Positions 26,742-35,490 of a stretch of 61,840 bases of DNA are shown piece after piece. The notes beneath the pieces were generated by a model. It made no database searches, was not told the DNA's origin, and saw nothing but the letters and a program-made list of their open reading frames with translations. Every line of letters starts with the position of its first letter. The first letter of the stretch is position 1. This DNA is from Armatimonadetes bacterium 55-13. GTDB lineage: Bacteria; Armatimonadota; Fimbriimonadia; Fimbriimonadales; Fimbriimonadaceae. A program made the translations under genes and the position numbers. Where the stretch lies: positions 8,638 through 70,477 of the forward strand of contig MKRX01000013.1 of the NCBI GenBank assembly GCA_001898035.1, written 5' to 3'.

Positions 26742-28904
26742 ATGATTCATGTCGAGCGTATGACGGCGCCTTCGGTGATGACCTCCCCGCGCGTGATGGG
26801 GTGGCGGGAGGAGGCGCAGCGATTCTTCTTGGGGCCAGCGAAGAAGATTCAGGAAAAATTTGAGTTCCAGAGTCTCGCGACATTTGAGAACTTAAAGGAG
26901 GCGCTTTCCGCCCAATTTCATGGCAAGTGCGCGTACTGCGAGAGGGCGGTGGGGTTTGGGGAATTCGACATTGAGTTTTTTCGACCACGATCCCATGCGG
27001 TAGGGCTAACCGGTAAGGTGGACGACCAGCATTACTGGTGGCTGGCTTACGAATGGAGCAACTTGATGGCCTGTTGCCGGAACTGCGGGAGCTATAAGGG
27101 CACTCGATTCCCGGTGGAAGGGAGCCGCAGTCGATACAGCGAGGACGTCTCGAGTGAGCGGCCCCTATTGCTAGACCCGTGTGTGGACTACCCCGAACAG
27201 CATCTGTCCTACGATCAGTTCGGCAAGGCGTTCGGGCTGACGCAACGTGGAAATATCACCATTGACGTTCTGAACCTGAATAGCGAGTTTCTCCTTCGGG
27301 AGCGAGAACAGGCTTACCAGGACGTATACACGCAATTAGCGATGACGGCGGTCCAAAACCCCGGACAGATCGAGACGTTTTTTCGCACTCAGGCGCAGCC
27401 CTATCATGCTTACTCGGGGATTCGGAGGGCGGCGCTTCGGTCGATTACCCAGCAATCGCAGTTCTCCCCATTCGCCAGCCTGCCCGAGCTTCTGCCGGGG
27501 CCGGTCGAGCAAGTGCAATCGGCGGTACCGACGACCGGAGCAGAACCTCCTACCAAAAAAGTAAAAGCCAAACGAAAGGCGCGTGAGAAGAAGATGGACG
27601 ACTTTAATGTGGCGTCCAATTCAGTGCAGGCGAAGACGGCTTACTACTCCAAGACTCGCTATGTGGAACGGGTAGAGATCAAGAACTTTAAGATCATCGA
27701 TGACCTCGATCTACGGATTTCGCCTTCGACTTCGGACAGCGCGCCGTGGATGGTGCTGCTGGGGGAGAACGGGGTTGGGAAGTCCACGTTCTTGCAGGCG
27801 CTTTCTCTGACCTTGCTTTCGCCGGAGGATCGGGAGGCTTTGAACCTTGATGCGCGACGGTTTGTTCGGCATGGGCAGCGGAGCGGATTTGTTCGGGTTC
27901 ACCTTTCGGGGGACTCGATGCCGGTGGAGATGACCTTCTCTAAAGGCTCTTCCCAGTTCGAGGGTCCGCCTGCAAAGGTGCTGATGTTGGCCTACGGCGC
28001 AACTCGTCTGTTGGCCCGCAAGGGAGCGCCTTCGGTGACGCCCTCACCCAACAGTGGGGCCGGAAAGGCCGCTCACTTATTCAATCCTTTTGAACCGCTG
28101 ATCAATCCAAACGAGTGGCTGAGCAGTTTGCCACGGAGTAGGTTTAATGATCTGGCCACCGACCTTAAGGAATTACTTCTCTATCCACCAGAGGCAAAAA
28201 TGCGGATTCGGAATCGGACGATGGAACCGTATATCCAGATAGAGAACGACGGCGACCGGGTGCGATTCGAAGAGTTAAGCGATGGGTATCAATCGGCATT
28301 GGCACTGGTGGCAGATGTAATGTCGATTCTCATTCACCGTTGGCCATCTTTGGAGGTGGCGGAAGGCATTTTGCTTATCGATGAGTTGGGTGCTCATTTA
28401 CATCCGCAGTGGCGGCTCCGGATCGTCGGGATGCTGCGAAAGCACTTGCCCAGGTTGCAGGTGTTTGCGAGTACGCACGATCCGCTTTGTCTGTGGGGAC
28501 TGCACCAGGGAGAGGTGGCGCTGCTTCGGCACGATGAGGAAGAGGGGTTTGTGATGAACAGCGATCTGCCCGATCCCTCGGAGATGAGCGTGGAGCAGAT
28601 TCTAATTTCCCCCCTCTTTGGCTTGGGAAGTACGATTGCGCCCAATGTGGCGGATCGATTGGACAAATACTACAAGTCGCTGACATCGCAAGAGCTTTCG
28701 CCTGAGGACCAGGCAAAGGCGGCACGGGCCAAGGCTGAATTGGACTCGGCGAGTCTGCTGGGGCAGACGCCTCGGGAGCGTTTGTTCTATGAACTGATCG
28801 ATAAGGAACTGGCTCAGATGGAGGTTCCCCCTCCTTCCGCCGATGCTATGGACACGGCATCTATGGTTCAAGACCTTTGGGCGCAGGTGCAGGCGGAGTC
28901 ATGA
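26742..28904 (+). CDS. HNH-like zinc domain fused to an ABC/SMC-type ATPase (Septu PtuA-like)
   Basis: 720 aa. Residues about 45-150 match HNH nucleases of the PtuB/TIGR02646 type: CAYC (C63, C66), YWWLAYEWSNLMACC (N107), C112/C115 and KGTRFP. The usual E-H-F-R-P reads EFFRP (F79 for the catalytic His), and the usual Asn after the last Cys is Gly116, so the fold is kept but catalysis is probably lost. A Lys-rich linker (about 268-290) leads to an ATPase: Walker A GENGVGKST 341-349, signature LSDGYQS 512-518, Walker B ILLIDE (D547, E548), switch His in ASTHDP (H579). Likely an ATP-driven sensor controlling the partner nuclease. Confidence 0.8.
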   Translation: MIHVERMTAPSVMTSPRVMGWREEAQRFFLGPAKKIQEKFEFQSLATFENLKEALSAQFHGKCAYCERAVGFGEFDIEFFRPRSHAVGLTGKVDDQHYWWLAYEWSNLMACCRNCGSYKGTRFPVEGSRSRYSEDVSSERPLLLDPCVDYPEQHLSYDQFGKAFGLTQRGNITIDVLNLNSEFLLREREQAYQDVYTQLAMTAVQNPGQIETFFRTQAQPYHAYSGIRRAALRSITQQSQFSPFASLPELLPGPVEQVQSAVPTTGAEPPTKKVKAKRKAREKKMDDFNVASNSVQAKTAYYSKTRYVERVEIKNFKIIDDLDLRISPSTSDSAPWMVLLGENGVGKSTFLQALSLTLLSPEDREALNLDARRFVRHGQRSGFVRVHLSGDSMPVEMTFSKGSSQFEGPPAKVLMLAYGATRLLARKGAPSVTPSPNSGAGKAAHLFNPFEPLINPNEWLSSLPRSRFNDLATDLKELLLYPPEAKMRIRNRTMEPYIQIENDGDRVRFEELSDGYQSALALVADVMSILIHRWPSLEVAEGILLIDELGAHLHPQWRLRIVGMLRKHLPRLQVFASTHDPLCLWGLHQGEVALLRHDEEEGFVMNSDLPDPSEMSVEQILISPLFGLGSTIAPNVADRLDKYYKSLTSQELSPEDQAKAARAKAELDSASLLGQTPRERLFYELIDKELAQMEVPPPSADAMDTASMVQDLWAQVQAES

Positions 28905-29761
28905 TCCGAATCGACCGCTCCACCGTCGATCCCCCGAAGGACCTTTGCGAAGAGAAGTCCGCCGGGTTAAAGGAGTACGAGAAAGCCTCGATCTACTACC
29001 AGGGTCAGGAGTGGCAAAAGAAGGCGTTTCCGTTTAAGGCTTACAAGTCGCCGAGTGTGCGAGAGGCCTTGGATAAGTTGTTTCGCGGCAAGTGCGCTTA
29101 CTGCGAATCTCCTTTGCCGACGCAACCGCCGGAGATTGAGCATTGGCGTCCGAAAGGAGCGACATACGAAGGCAACGCGTTGAAGCCGCCCGGTTATTGG
29201 TGGCTAGCGGCGAAGTGGGAGAACTTACTGATCTCGTGCATCGACTGCAACCGAGAGCGAAGCTATGTGGTGAATGGAACTCCGGTGAAGCTGGGCAAAG
29301 CCTGCAAGTTTCCGTTAGCGCCGGGGTCTCCGCATGCCTCCAAGCCGGGTGAAGAGTCCTTGGAGCAGCCGTTGCTCATTGACCCTTGCAGAGAAGATCC
29401 CTCGCAGTACTTGAAGTTTATGGGGAATGGGATGGTGACGCCGCAAGAGGATGCCTCAGGGCAGCCTTGCGGAAAGGGGCTTCAGTCGATTGAAGTTTAT
29501 GGACTGAAGCGGGAGACGCTGGTGCGCGAGCGAAAGCGTCAAGCGGAGCTGATCAAGCTCCAAATGTCCCAGGTGCTGGAGCGCATCGGTCGCCTTGAGC
29601 GCGGCGAGGTGGATCCGGCAGCGGGCAAAGCAGATTTAAAGGAGCAGCTTAAACTACTAAGTCGCTTCGTGGAAGACGACCAACCCTATCTCGGGCTGGC
29701 GCATCAATTGATTGATCCATTCATTAGGAACCCGAAAGGATTTGACCTGAAATCAGTCTAG
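28901..29761 (+). CDS. HNH endonuclease, PtuB-like
   Basis: 286 aa, ATG overlapping the ATPase stop (ATGA). The HNH site is complete: KCAYCES (C65, C68), EIEHWRPKG with catalytic His81, WWLAAKWENLLISCIDCNRER with N108, C113, C116 and N117. The order and spacing match the PtuB/TIGR02646 family and mirror the degenerate domain of the upstream ATPase (shared PLLLDPC/PLLIDPC stretch downstream). Inferred role: the metal-dependent nuclease effector of a Septu-like anti-phage system, restrained or activated by the ATPase. A short basic N-terminal extension precedes the domain. Confidence 0.8.
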   Translation: MIRIDRSTVDPPKDLCEEKSAGLKEYEKASIYYQGQEWQKKAFPFKAYKSPSVREALDKLFRGKCAYCESPLPTQPPEIEHWRPKGATYEGNALKPPGYWWLAAKWENLLISCIDCNRERSYVVNGTPVKLGKACKFPLAPGSPHASKPGEESLEQPLLIDPCREDPSQYLKFMGNGMVTPQEDASGQPCGKGLQSIEVYGLKRETLVRERKRQAELIKLQMSQVLERIGRLERGEVDPAAGKADLKEQLKLLSRFVEDDQPYLGLAHQLIDPFIRNPKGFDLKSV

Positions 29762-29769
29762 GAGACACC

Positions 29770-30867
29770 ATGATTAGTACAGCCATTGCTCTTTCGATGC
29801 TCTTCCCGCAGGGCTTCCAATTTGCGGTTCGTCCCCGACCGGAATTGTTTCCGGCGGATGTTGTTCAGACGTGGACTTCAGCGATGCGGCAGTTAAGTCA
29901 AGCGGCCGGTGGGAACTTGCTTGTTGAAGTCGATCCACGTCAACAGCCCATCGAGGTGGGGCGACGCGTCTTGGGTGAAGGCGATTTGTACATCGTGGGG
30001 GCTGGTTTACGGCGAGAGCCTGTCCTTCTCGGAGGCACGCTTTGTTTCTTTCAATCGGAGGTTGAAGGGCCGAGTCCACAACGTCGGTCTGTGATTTCCA
30101 ATTGGCTTCAGGGGCTTCCCAAAGGAACCGAATTCGTGAAAGGCAAGGACGTTCCCACTGCGGTCCGTCAAGCCTTCACCCAAGAGCTTTTGTACACTCG
30201 CCCCGACCTCACGAGCAATGTGTTGGATGGTGCGGACGTTCCTCTTTCGATTCGAGCCTATCCGATGATTCAATACATCGACCCGACGACAGGAAAGACG
30301 CGAATGATTGGCGCATCTCCCGGTTTTCTCGAGACGTTCATATCTGCGGACGCGAAGCAAACAAGTCCTCTGACCAGACAAGCGGTAGAAAGCCCGCTGG
30401 ATTTTGGCAGCGGCGTCTGTATCTCCCTTGCCGAACTGACGATCGAAGCGAACCGAGCCTTTGGTCGAAAACTCAGTTGCGATCCTCGGGTGCGAGATCG
30501 GATGGTGTTTGTCTCGGGGCGAATGACTTTTGATGCGCTCGCAGAATCTATGAAGCGACTTACGACGGTTAACAGTTCGATGGAGATGCCCCGCCATCGC
30601 AACCAAGGCGAAAGTGTTGATTTGGCTTACACCCACCTCTTTGGCGCTCTCGCAGACAAACCCATGAAGGCGTCCCAAGCGATTCAGATGTATCCCGCAA
30701 TCTCCGCCGTCTTCAAGATCCTTGGCCTTGCGCCCAATGCCATGGTAACCGTGAAGCCAGGAATCGCCGTGTATGCAACGTACGGAGGGATAGGAAAGCT
30801 CCTCAGTCCAGAGGGGGCCCCGGTTGTTCGGTATTCGACGTCCGGCTCGGTGATCCTGAGCCCTTAG
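29770..30867 (+). CDS. secreted protein with STN/secretin-N-like segment
   Basis: 365 aa; ATG 8 bp after the HNH stop with GGAGA as RBS, so probably co-transcribed. An N-terminal hydrophobic segment (ISTAIALSMLFPQGFQF) suggests export. Residues about 215-270 (ISLAELTIEANRAFGRKLSCDP, then RMVFVSGRMTFDALAESM) resemble the STN/secretin short domain, in which a peptide segment is tested against a remembered strand-helix-strand pattern. No enzyme motif. Its last 4 bases overlap the stop of ychF. Whether it belongs with the nuclease pair is unknown. Confidence 0.55.
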   Translation: MISTAIALSMLFPQGFQFAVRPRPELFPADVVQTWTSAMRQLSQAAGGNLLVEVDPRQQPIEVGRRVLGEGDLYIVGAGLRREPVLLGGTLCFFQSEVEGPSPQRRSVISNWLQGLPKGTEFVKGKDVPTAVRQAFTQELLYTRPDLTSNVLDGADVPLSIRAYPMIQYIDPTTGKTRMIGASPGFLETFISADAKQTSPLTRQAVESPLDFGSGVCISLAELTIEANRAFGRKLSCDPRVRDRMVFVSGRMTFDALAESMKRLTTVNSSMEMPRHRNQGESVDLAYTHLFGALADKPMKASQAIQMYPAISAVFKILGLAPNAMVTVKPGIAVYATYGGIGKLLSPEGAPVVRYSTSGSVILSP

Positions 30868-31955
30868 ACGTTGAATCGGAACAGCATGACGTCGCCTTCT
30901 TGGACGATGTATTCCTTGCCTTCACTTCGGACCTGGCCCTTGTCCTTCGCGGCGTTCATATTGCCAGCGGCGACGAGGTCTTTGTAGGAGACGGTTTCGG
31001 CTCGGATGAAGCCGCGCTCGAAGTCGCTGTGGATGACGCCGGCGGCTTGGGGCGCGGTCATGCCTTTCACGATGGTCCAGGCTCGGGTTTCTTTGGGGCC
31101 GGTGGTGAAGTAGGTTTGGAGGCCGAGGATATCGTAGGTCGCTCGAATGAGTGATTGGAGGCCGCCTTCCTTGACGCCGAGGGAATCAAGGAACTCGGCT
31201 CGATCCTCTTCCGAGAGTTCGATCAGTTCCGATTCAACCTGGGCGGAGATGACGATGACTTGGGCGCCTTCGGCGGCGGCGATGGCTTTGACCTTTTCGA
31301 CGAACGGGTTACCGGTGGCGAGGTCGTCTTCGGAAACGTTGGCGGCGTAGATGACCGGCTTGAGCGTCAGGAGTCCCAGCCCCTTGATGGCAATCGCTTC
31401 GTCTTCGGTCAGGCTGACGGTGCGGGCGGGTTTGCCGTCTTGGAGAGCGGGAACGACCTTTTCCAGGGCATCGATTTCGGTTTGAACTTCTTTCTTGGTG
31501 CGCAGGTCCTTTCGGGCGCGGTCCAATCGGCGCTCGGCCTGGGCCATGTCGGCGAGGGCGAGTTCGATGTTGATGATCTCGATATCTCGCTCGGGATCGA
31601 CGGAACCGGCGACGTGGATGATGTCGTCGTTTTCGAAGCAGCGGACGACGTGGATGATAGCGTCCACTTCGCGGATGTTCGCCAGGAACTGGTTCCCCAG
31701 CCCTTCACCCTTGCTGGCACCCTTGACCAGACCGGCAATATCTACGATTTCAAGGCGAGCGGGGAGGATGGCCTCGGAACCGGAGATCTTGGCGAGAACC
31801 TCGAGGCGGTCATCGGGCACGCTGACCATGCCGACGTTGGGCTCGATGGTGCAGAACGGGAAGTTCGCGGCTTGGGCCTTGGAGTTGGCCACAACAGCGT
31901 TGAAGAGGGTCGATTTCCCGACGTTTGGCAGTCCGACGTTTCCAGCTCTGAGCAT
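30864..31955 (-). CDS. ychF: redox-regulated ATPase YchF/OLA1
   Basis: 363 aa, the family's usual length. It has P-loop GLPNVGKST, switch regions (FPFCTIEPN, VDIAGLVKGASKGEGLGN), and the altered G4 motif AANVSED in place of NKxD, which makes these Obg-like proteins prefer ATP. A helical domain and a C-terminal TGS domain follow (AWTIVKGMTAPQAAGVIHSDFERGFIRAE). YchF binds ribosomes and acts in translation and stress control. Very highly conserved; start ATG 31955 without a strong RBS. Confidence 0.95.
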   Translation of the reverse strand: MLRAGNVGLPNVGKSTLFNAVVANSKAQAANFPFCTIEPNVGMVSVPDDRLEVLAKISGSEAILPARLEIVDIAGLVKGASKGEGLGNQFLANIREVDAIIHVVRCFENDDIIHVAGSVDPERDIEIINIELALADMAQAERRLDRARKDLRTKKEVQTEIDALEKVVPALQDGKPARTVSLTEDEAIAIKGLGLLTLKPVIYAANVSEDDLATGNPFVEKVKAIAAAEGAQVIVISAQVESELIELSEEDRAEFLDSLGVKEGGLQSLIRATYDILGLQTYFTTGPKETRAWTIVKGMTAPQAAGVIHSDFERGFIRAETVSYKDLVAAGNMNAAKDKGQVRSEGKEYIVQEGDVMLFRFNV

Positions 31956-32077
31956 AGGGTTTAAGGGGTTCCCGGCGAGGGTTTCGCCGAGGGGAGATTG
32001 TACCGCCGTTGGAGTCTTGCGGTTAGGTCCGCAACCGTCCCCGGACGGGCTGCGATTCGTTTCATAATAACCGGGGG

Positions 32078-33205
32078 ATGGAGGCAGGTACTTTTACCAT
32101 CGAGAGGGCCCTGAGGACGCTGGGCGATCCGAGGGGGAATCACCGGGACGCGTTCGATGTCCTGAGTCGGGATGCCTCTGTCCGACTGCGCCGCTATCTC
32201 CATCGCCGGCAGGTCTTGGCCGACGACGCCGAGGATATCTTGCAGCACATCATTGCCGGGCTGTGGGATAAGCGGGAGCAATTGACGTTCCCTGACGCGC
32301 AGCACTGGTATGCCTATCTTTACTCCGCCGCCCGCAGCGGATTGGCCGATCTCTACCGACGGCGCAAGCATGATTCGACCGACGACTTGGGTGATCTGAT
32401 TGACCCCCAGGAACTCGTGGAGTTTGTGGAGTTAGCTCTGGACAGCGAGCGACTGCACGAACTGGCGGATGAGGTTTGGTTGGGTCAGCGACCTCGACAC
32501 CACGCGCTGCGGCTGTTGCTGGCGAAAATGATTTACGGCGAGGGGATGCCGCTTCCGCAGGCGCTCCTTTTTTTGCGTTGCCGCGCTTTGCCCGCCGTTC
32601 CCGAATCCGAAACTGAGTTGGCAGGTTGGCTTTCCGAACCTTGGGTGCTGCGGAGCTTGGCGTTTACTCATCTATACCGAACCAACGACGAGTTGGCGGC
32701 GCTGATCTTGGGTCTTCCCTACGCCGATTCTGCGCTCCTGGACGCCCTGAGCCGTCAAGCGGCCACCGCGCCGCCCCAAGAGGAAGCGTGCGGCGGCTGG
32801 ACTTGGGCGGAGGTGGAAGCCATTTTGTGGCGCATCCGTAGCGGCTGTACCCATGCTCAGGTCGTCCGGAGATTGGATGACCGGATGAATGAGGACGAAA
32901 TTCACGATACTTATGCAAAATGTAGGGGTCGATTCCCGTTTGAGGAAATAATGCTTCTTCTTTGGAATCGCCTAGAAGGACACGAGCTACGGCAGAAAGC
33001 CCTTTCCGAATCGGGCTTATGGAAACGCTTGGTGTTCCATTACCACTGCCGTAACTTCCTTACCCAGGAGGATATTCTCGACCGGACCCGACCGGCGGCG
33101 CATCAGGCAGGTTACGCACTGAACGATATTTCGATGTGGATCAGTGCGTATCGATTGAGAGGGGAGTTGATCAATCGGCTTCACAAGACGTGGGGGACCG
33201 CTTGA
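32078..33205 (+). CDS. RNA polymerase sigma factor-like (ECF) protein
   Basis: 375 aa. Residues about 25-95 look like sigma-70 region 2: LSRDASVRLRRYLHRRQVLADDAEDILQH, then AYLYSAARSGLADLYRRRK, the usual core-binding and -10-recognition helices. The rest is longer than in a normal ECF factor (about 190 aa) and only WTWAEVEAILWRIRSGCTHAQVVRRL suggests an HTH-like region 4. CATAAT lies 9 nt before ATG 32078. The stop overlaps the start of the next gene (TTGA), which points to a functional pair. Confidence 0.55.
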   Translation: MEAGTFTIERALRTLGDPRGNHRDAFDVLSRDASVRLRRYLHRRQVLADDAEDILQHIIAGLWDKREQLTFPDAQHWYAYLYSAARSGLADLYRRRKHDSTDDLGDLIDPQELVEFVELALDSERLHELADEVWLGQRPRHHALRLLLAKMIYGEGMPLPQALLFLRCRALPAVPESETELAGWLSEPWVLRSLAFTHLYRTNDELAALILGLPYADSALLDALSRQAATAPPQEEACGGWTWAEVEAILWRIRSGCTHAQVVRRLDDRMNEDEIHDTYAKCRGRFPFEEIMLLLWNRLEGHELRQKALSESGLWKRLVFHYHCRNFLTQEDILDRTRPAAHQAGYALNDISMWISAYRLRGELINRLHKTWGTA

Positions 33206-35490
33206 GCGCCGACTTTCATTTTGAGCTAGAGGGTTTCCTGACTTCCATTGTTGAGGAGCGTGAGCCAAGCGAGCCCGCCGCCACGGTGGCGGAAATGGCG
33301 GCCTATTTGGGAGGGCAATTGTCAGACGAGGCGGCGGCGCGGATGGAGGCAATGGCGGCGCGCGACAACTACGTTTGGCAACAAATGCGAAGGGTTTGGG
33401 AAGTGACTGAAGCGATGCGAGACGGGCGCCGAAAGCGGCCCTCTTCACCCACGGACAATCCGCTTGAGTTTGAGATTCTGCGGGCGATATCAGATTTGAC
33501 GGTCGCCACGCCTTCATCTCAGACAAGGCTGATTGGCCGGGAGACCGAGTTGAACGCGCTGGGGCGGATGCTTCGAAGCGGGTCCCGTTGGATCACCCTG
33601 ACCGGGCCGGGAGGGATTGGCAAGACTTCGATCATTCGCAATTTGGGTTCGGCGGTTCGGGATGTCTTTCCGGATGGGATTTGGATGATCGAGTGCGCGG
33701 GAATTTCCTCATCGGACGAGTTCCTTCGGGCGCTTTCCGAAGCCGCCGAGCTTGATCCGGCGGACGACACGATGAAGAGTCTACGATCGGCGCTGGCCGA
33801 AAAGCAGACGCTCTTGATTTTGGATCGGATGGACGACCTAGCGGGATCGGGTCGAGAGTTGACGGAGCTCTTGCCAGCGTGTCCGCGCCTGGCGGTGGTG
33901 GCTACCAGTCGGACTGCACTGAAGATTCCTCTCGAGACCGAATACCCTTTGAACCCACTGAGTTTGGATCGGGATGAGGCGGCGACTTCTTTGTTTGTGG
34001 AAGTGGCGGAGCAGGTGGCTCCCGGATTCCGGGTTACGTCTCAAAACCGAGGGCAGGTGGCGAACTTATGCCGTCTGGCGATGGGGGTTCCCCTCTCTAT
34101 TGCCATTGCCGCGGCGTGTTTGGCGCAGAAGAGCTTGCCGGAACTGGTCAAGGAGATCGGGCGAACCTCCGCCGTGCTGGAGGCGGAGGCGACGCCGCTG
34201 GCACGGACGATCGCACACTCTTTTATGCTGCTCAGCCAACAGGATCGGCAGGTGGTGCAGTGCTTGAAGGCGTTTGCGGGTTCGTTTTCTCTGGACGATG
34301 CTTTGAACGTCACGCGAGGGGACGCGCTGGAGACTTCTGATAGCCTCGCCCATCTCTTTCGATGCCGACTAATCGAGGTGGAGGCGACGGTTCAAGGGGT
34401 GTGGTATCGACTGCACGATTCCGTGCGGGACTATCTGGAGATATTGCCCTCCGACCGGTGGACGCAAACCCAGGCGATGGCGGCGGAGATTCGTCACGCA
34501 GGGGTCTTGGCTCAGAAGGCGCAACAGATTGGGCGATGGATGAAAGAGGGGCGCTGGGACGCGGGGATTCAAGAACTTTTAAGGCGTAGCGCCGATCTTC
34601 GTCGGGGGTTGAGTTTTTCGCGCGAGGAGCGCAACTGGACGCAAATCCGTCGCTATGCGGACGGGCTGGCAATCACTTATTTTGAGGCGGGCTATTTGTC
34701 CGACTTCGACGAGTTAGCGGAGGCGGCGCGGCTGGCTTCCTACGAATTGGGCGACTTGGCGCTTGATATTCGAATTCTGGGATTGGAAGGCGCACTGACG
34801 TCTCGAAGGGGGGACGACGAGGGGTGTCGCCGATTGTGGGAACGACGGCTGGCCCTGGCTGAGCAAGTGGGCGATGTGGACTCCGCGGTCGATGCGCTTA
34901 CGGATCTGGCTTGGATGGCCTATGAGCATGGTGACCCCGATCGGGCGGCGGAACTGTTAGGGCGCGCCCAAGATTTAGCAGAAGCGGGTGACCTTTATCA
35001 CCACGTGGCGACGGCCCAAGTCATTCGCGCTCGGATGGCGGTGGATTCGGGGGATACAGAGGGAGGACGAGCCTGGATCGCTCGAACTTTGGAAACGATG
35101 GAGCGGGTCGACAAACGACACTCGACTCTCTTTATCACACAGAACATCATCTTAGCCCACCTGGGAATGCACGAAGAAGATGAGGCCGAGCGGTGGCTCC
35201 GCCGACTCCTTGCCAATACTTTCGAGGGTCGGCATATTGTTCACATGAGTTGGACGCTGCGGCAATTGGGGGCGATAGGACAGCGAAGGGGCGAGGTGGA
35301 CCTGCCTGCCCGGTGCTTTACCGCGGCGCTGCGCATGAGCGAGGGATATTCGGGCAAGCAAAGGCGTCGGGCACAGAAGGCTTTGGAAGGGTTCCTCGAC
35401 GTTTCGGGGGCTGAAGAGGCGCTTCGACGATGCGAAGGCGCCTCTTGGGAGTCTCTGGTTGAGACGGTGCTAAGGACAGGGATTGCCTGA
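33202..35490 (+). CDS. STAND NTPase (NB-ARC/AfsR-like) with TPR repeats and an anti-sigma-like N-terminus
   Basis: 762 aa from TTG 33202, which overlaps the previous stop; an ATG at 33136 without RBS is less likely. Order: anti-sigma-like segment about 28-60 (AAYLGGQLSDEAAARMEAMAARD, similar to the helix after the zinc site in anti-sigma factors but lacking its His/Cys); NB-ARC core with Walker A TGPGGIGKTS (about 134-143), Walker B LLILDRMDD (about 204-212) and GVPLSIAIAAACL; winged-helix segment; TPR-like repeats to the end. STAND proteins sense ligands through repeats. Here it may hold or release the sigma-like partner. Confidence 0.7.
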   Translation: MSADFHFELEGFLTSIVEEREPSEPAATVAEMAAYLGGQLSDEAAARMEAMAARDNYVWQQMRRVWEVTEAMRDGRRKRPSSPTDNPLEFEILRAISDLTVATPSSQTRLIGRETELNALGRMLRSGSRWITLTGPGGIGKTSIIRNLGSAVRDVFPDGIWMIECAGISSSDEFLRALSEAAELDPADDTMKSLRSALAEKQTLLILDRMDDLAGSGRELTELLPACPRLAVVATSRTALKIPLETEYPLNPLSLDRDEAATSLFVEVAEQVAPGFRVTSQNRGQVANLCRLAMGVPLSIAIAAACLAQKSLPELVKEIGRTSAVLEAEATPLARTIAHSFMLLSQQDRQVVQCLKAFAGSFSLDDALNVTRGDALETSDSLAHLFRCRLIEVEATVQGVWYRLHDSVRDYLEILPSDRWTQTQAMAAEIRHAGVLAQKAQQIGRWMKEGRWDAGIQELLRRSADLRRGLSFSREERNWTQIRRYADGLAITYFEAGYLSDFDELAEAARLASYELGDLALDIRILGLEGALTSRRGDDEGCRRLWERRLALAEQVGDVDSAVDALTDLAWMAYEHGDPDRAAELLGRAQDLAEAGDLYHHVATAQVIRARMAVDSGDTEGGRAWIARTLETMERVDKRHSTLFITQNIILAHLGMHEEDEAERWLRRLLANTFEGRHIVHMSWTLRQLGAIGQRRGEVDLPARCFTAALRMSEGYSGKQRRRAQKALEGFLDVSGAEEALRRCEGASWESLVETVLRTGIA

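Noticed and set aside
33136..33201. ATG 33136 as start of the STAND gene
   Set aside because: No RBS, and a 70-bp overlap with the sigma-like gene; the TTG at 33202 forms a typical stop/start overlap.
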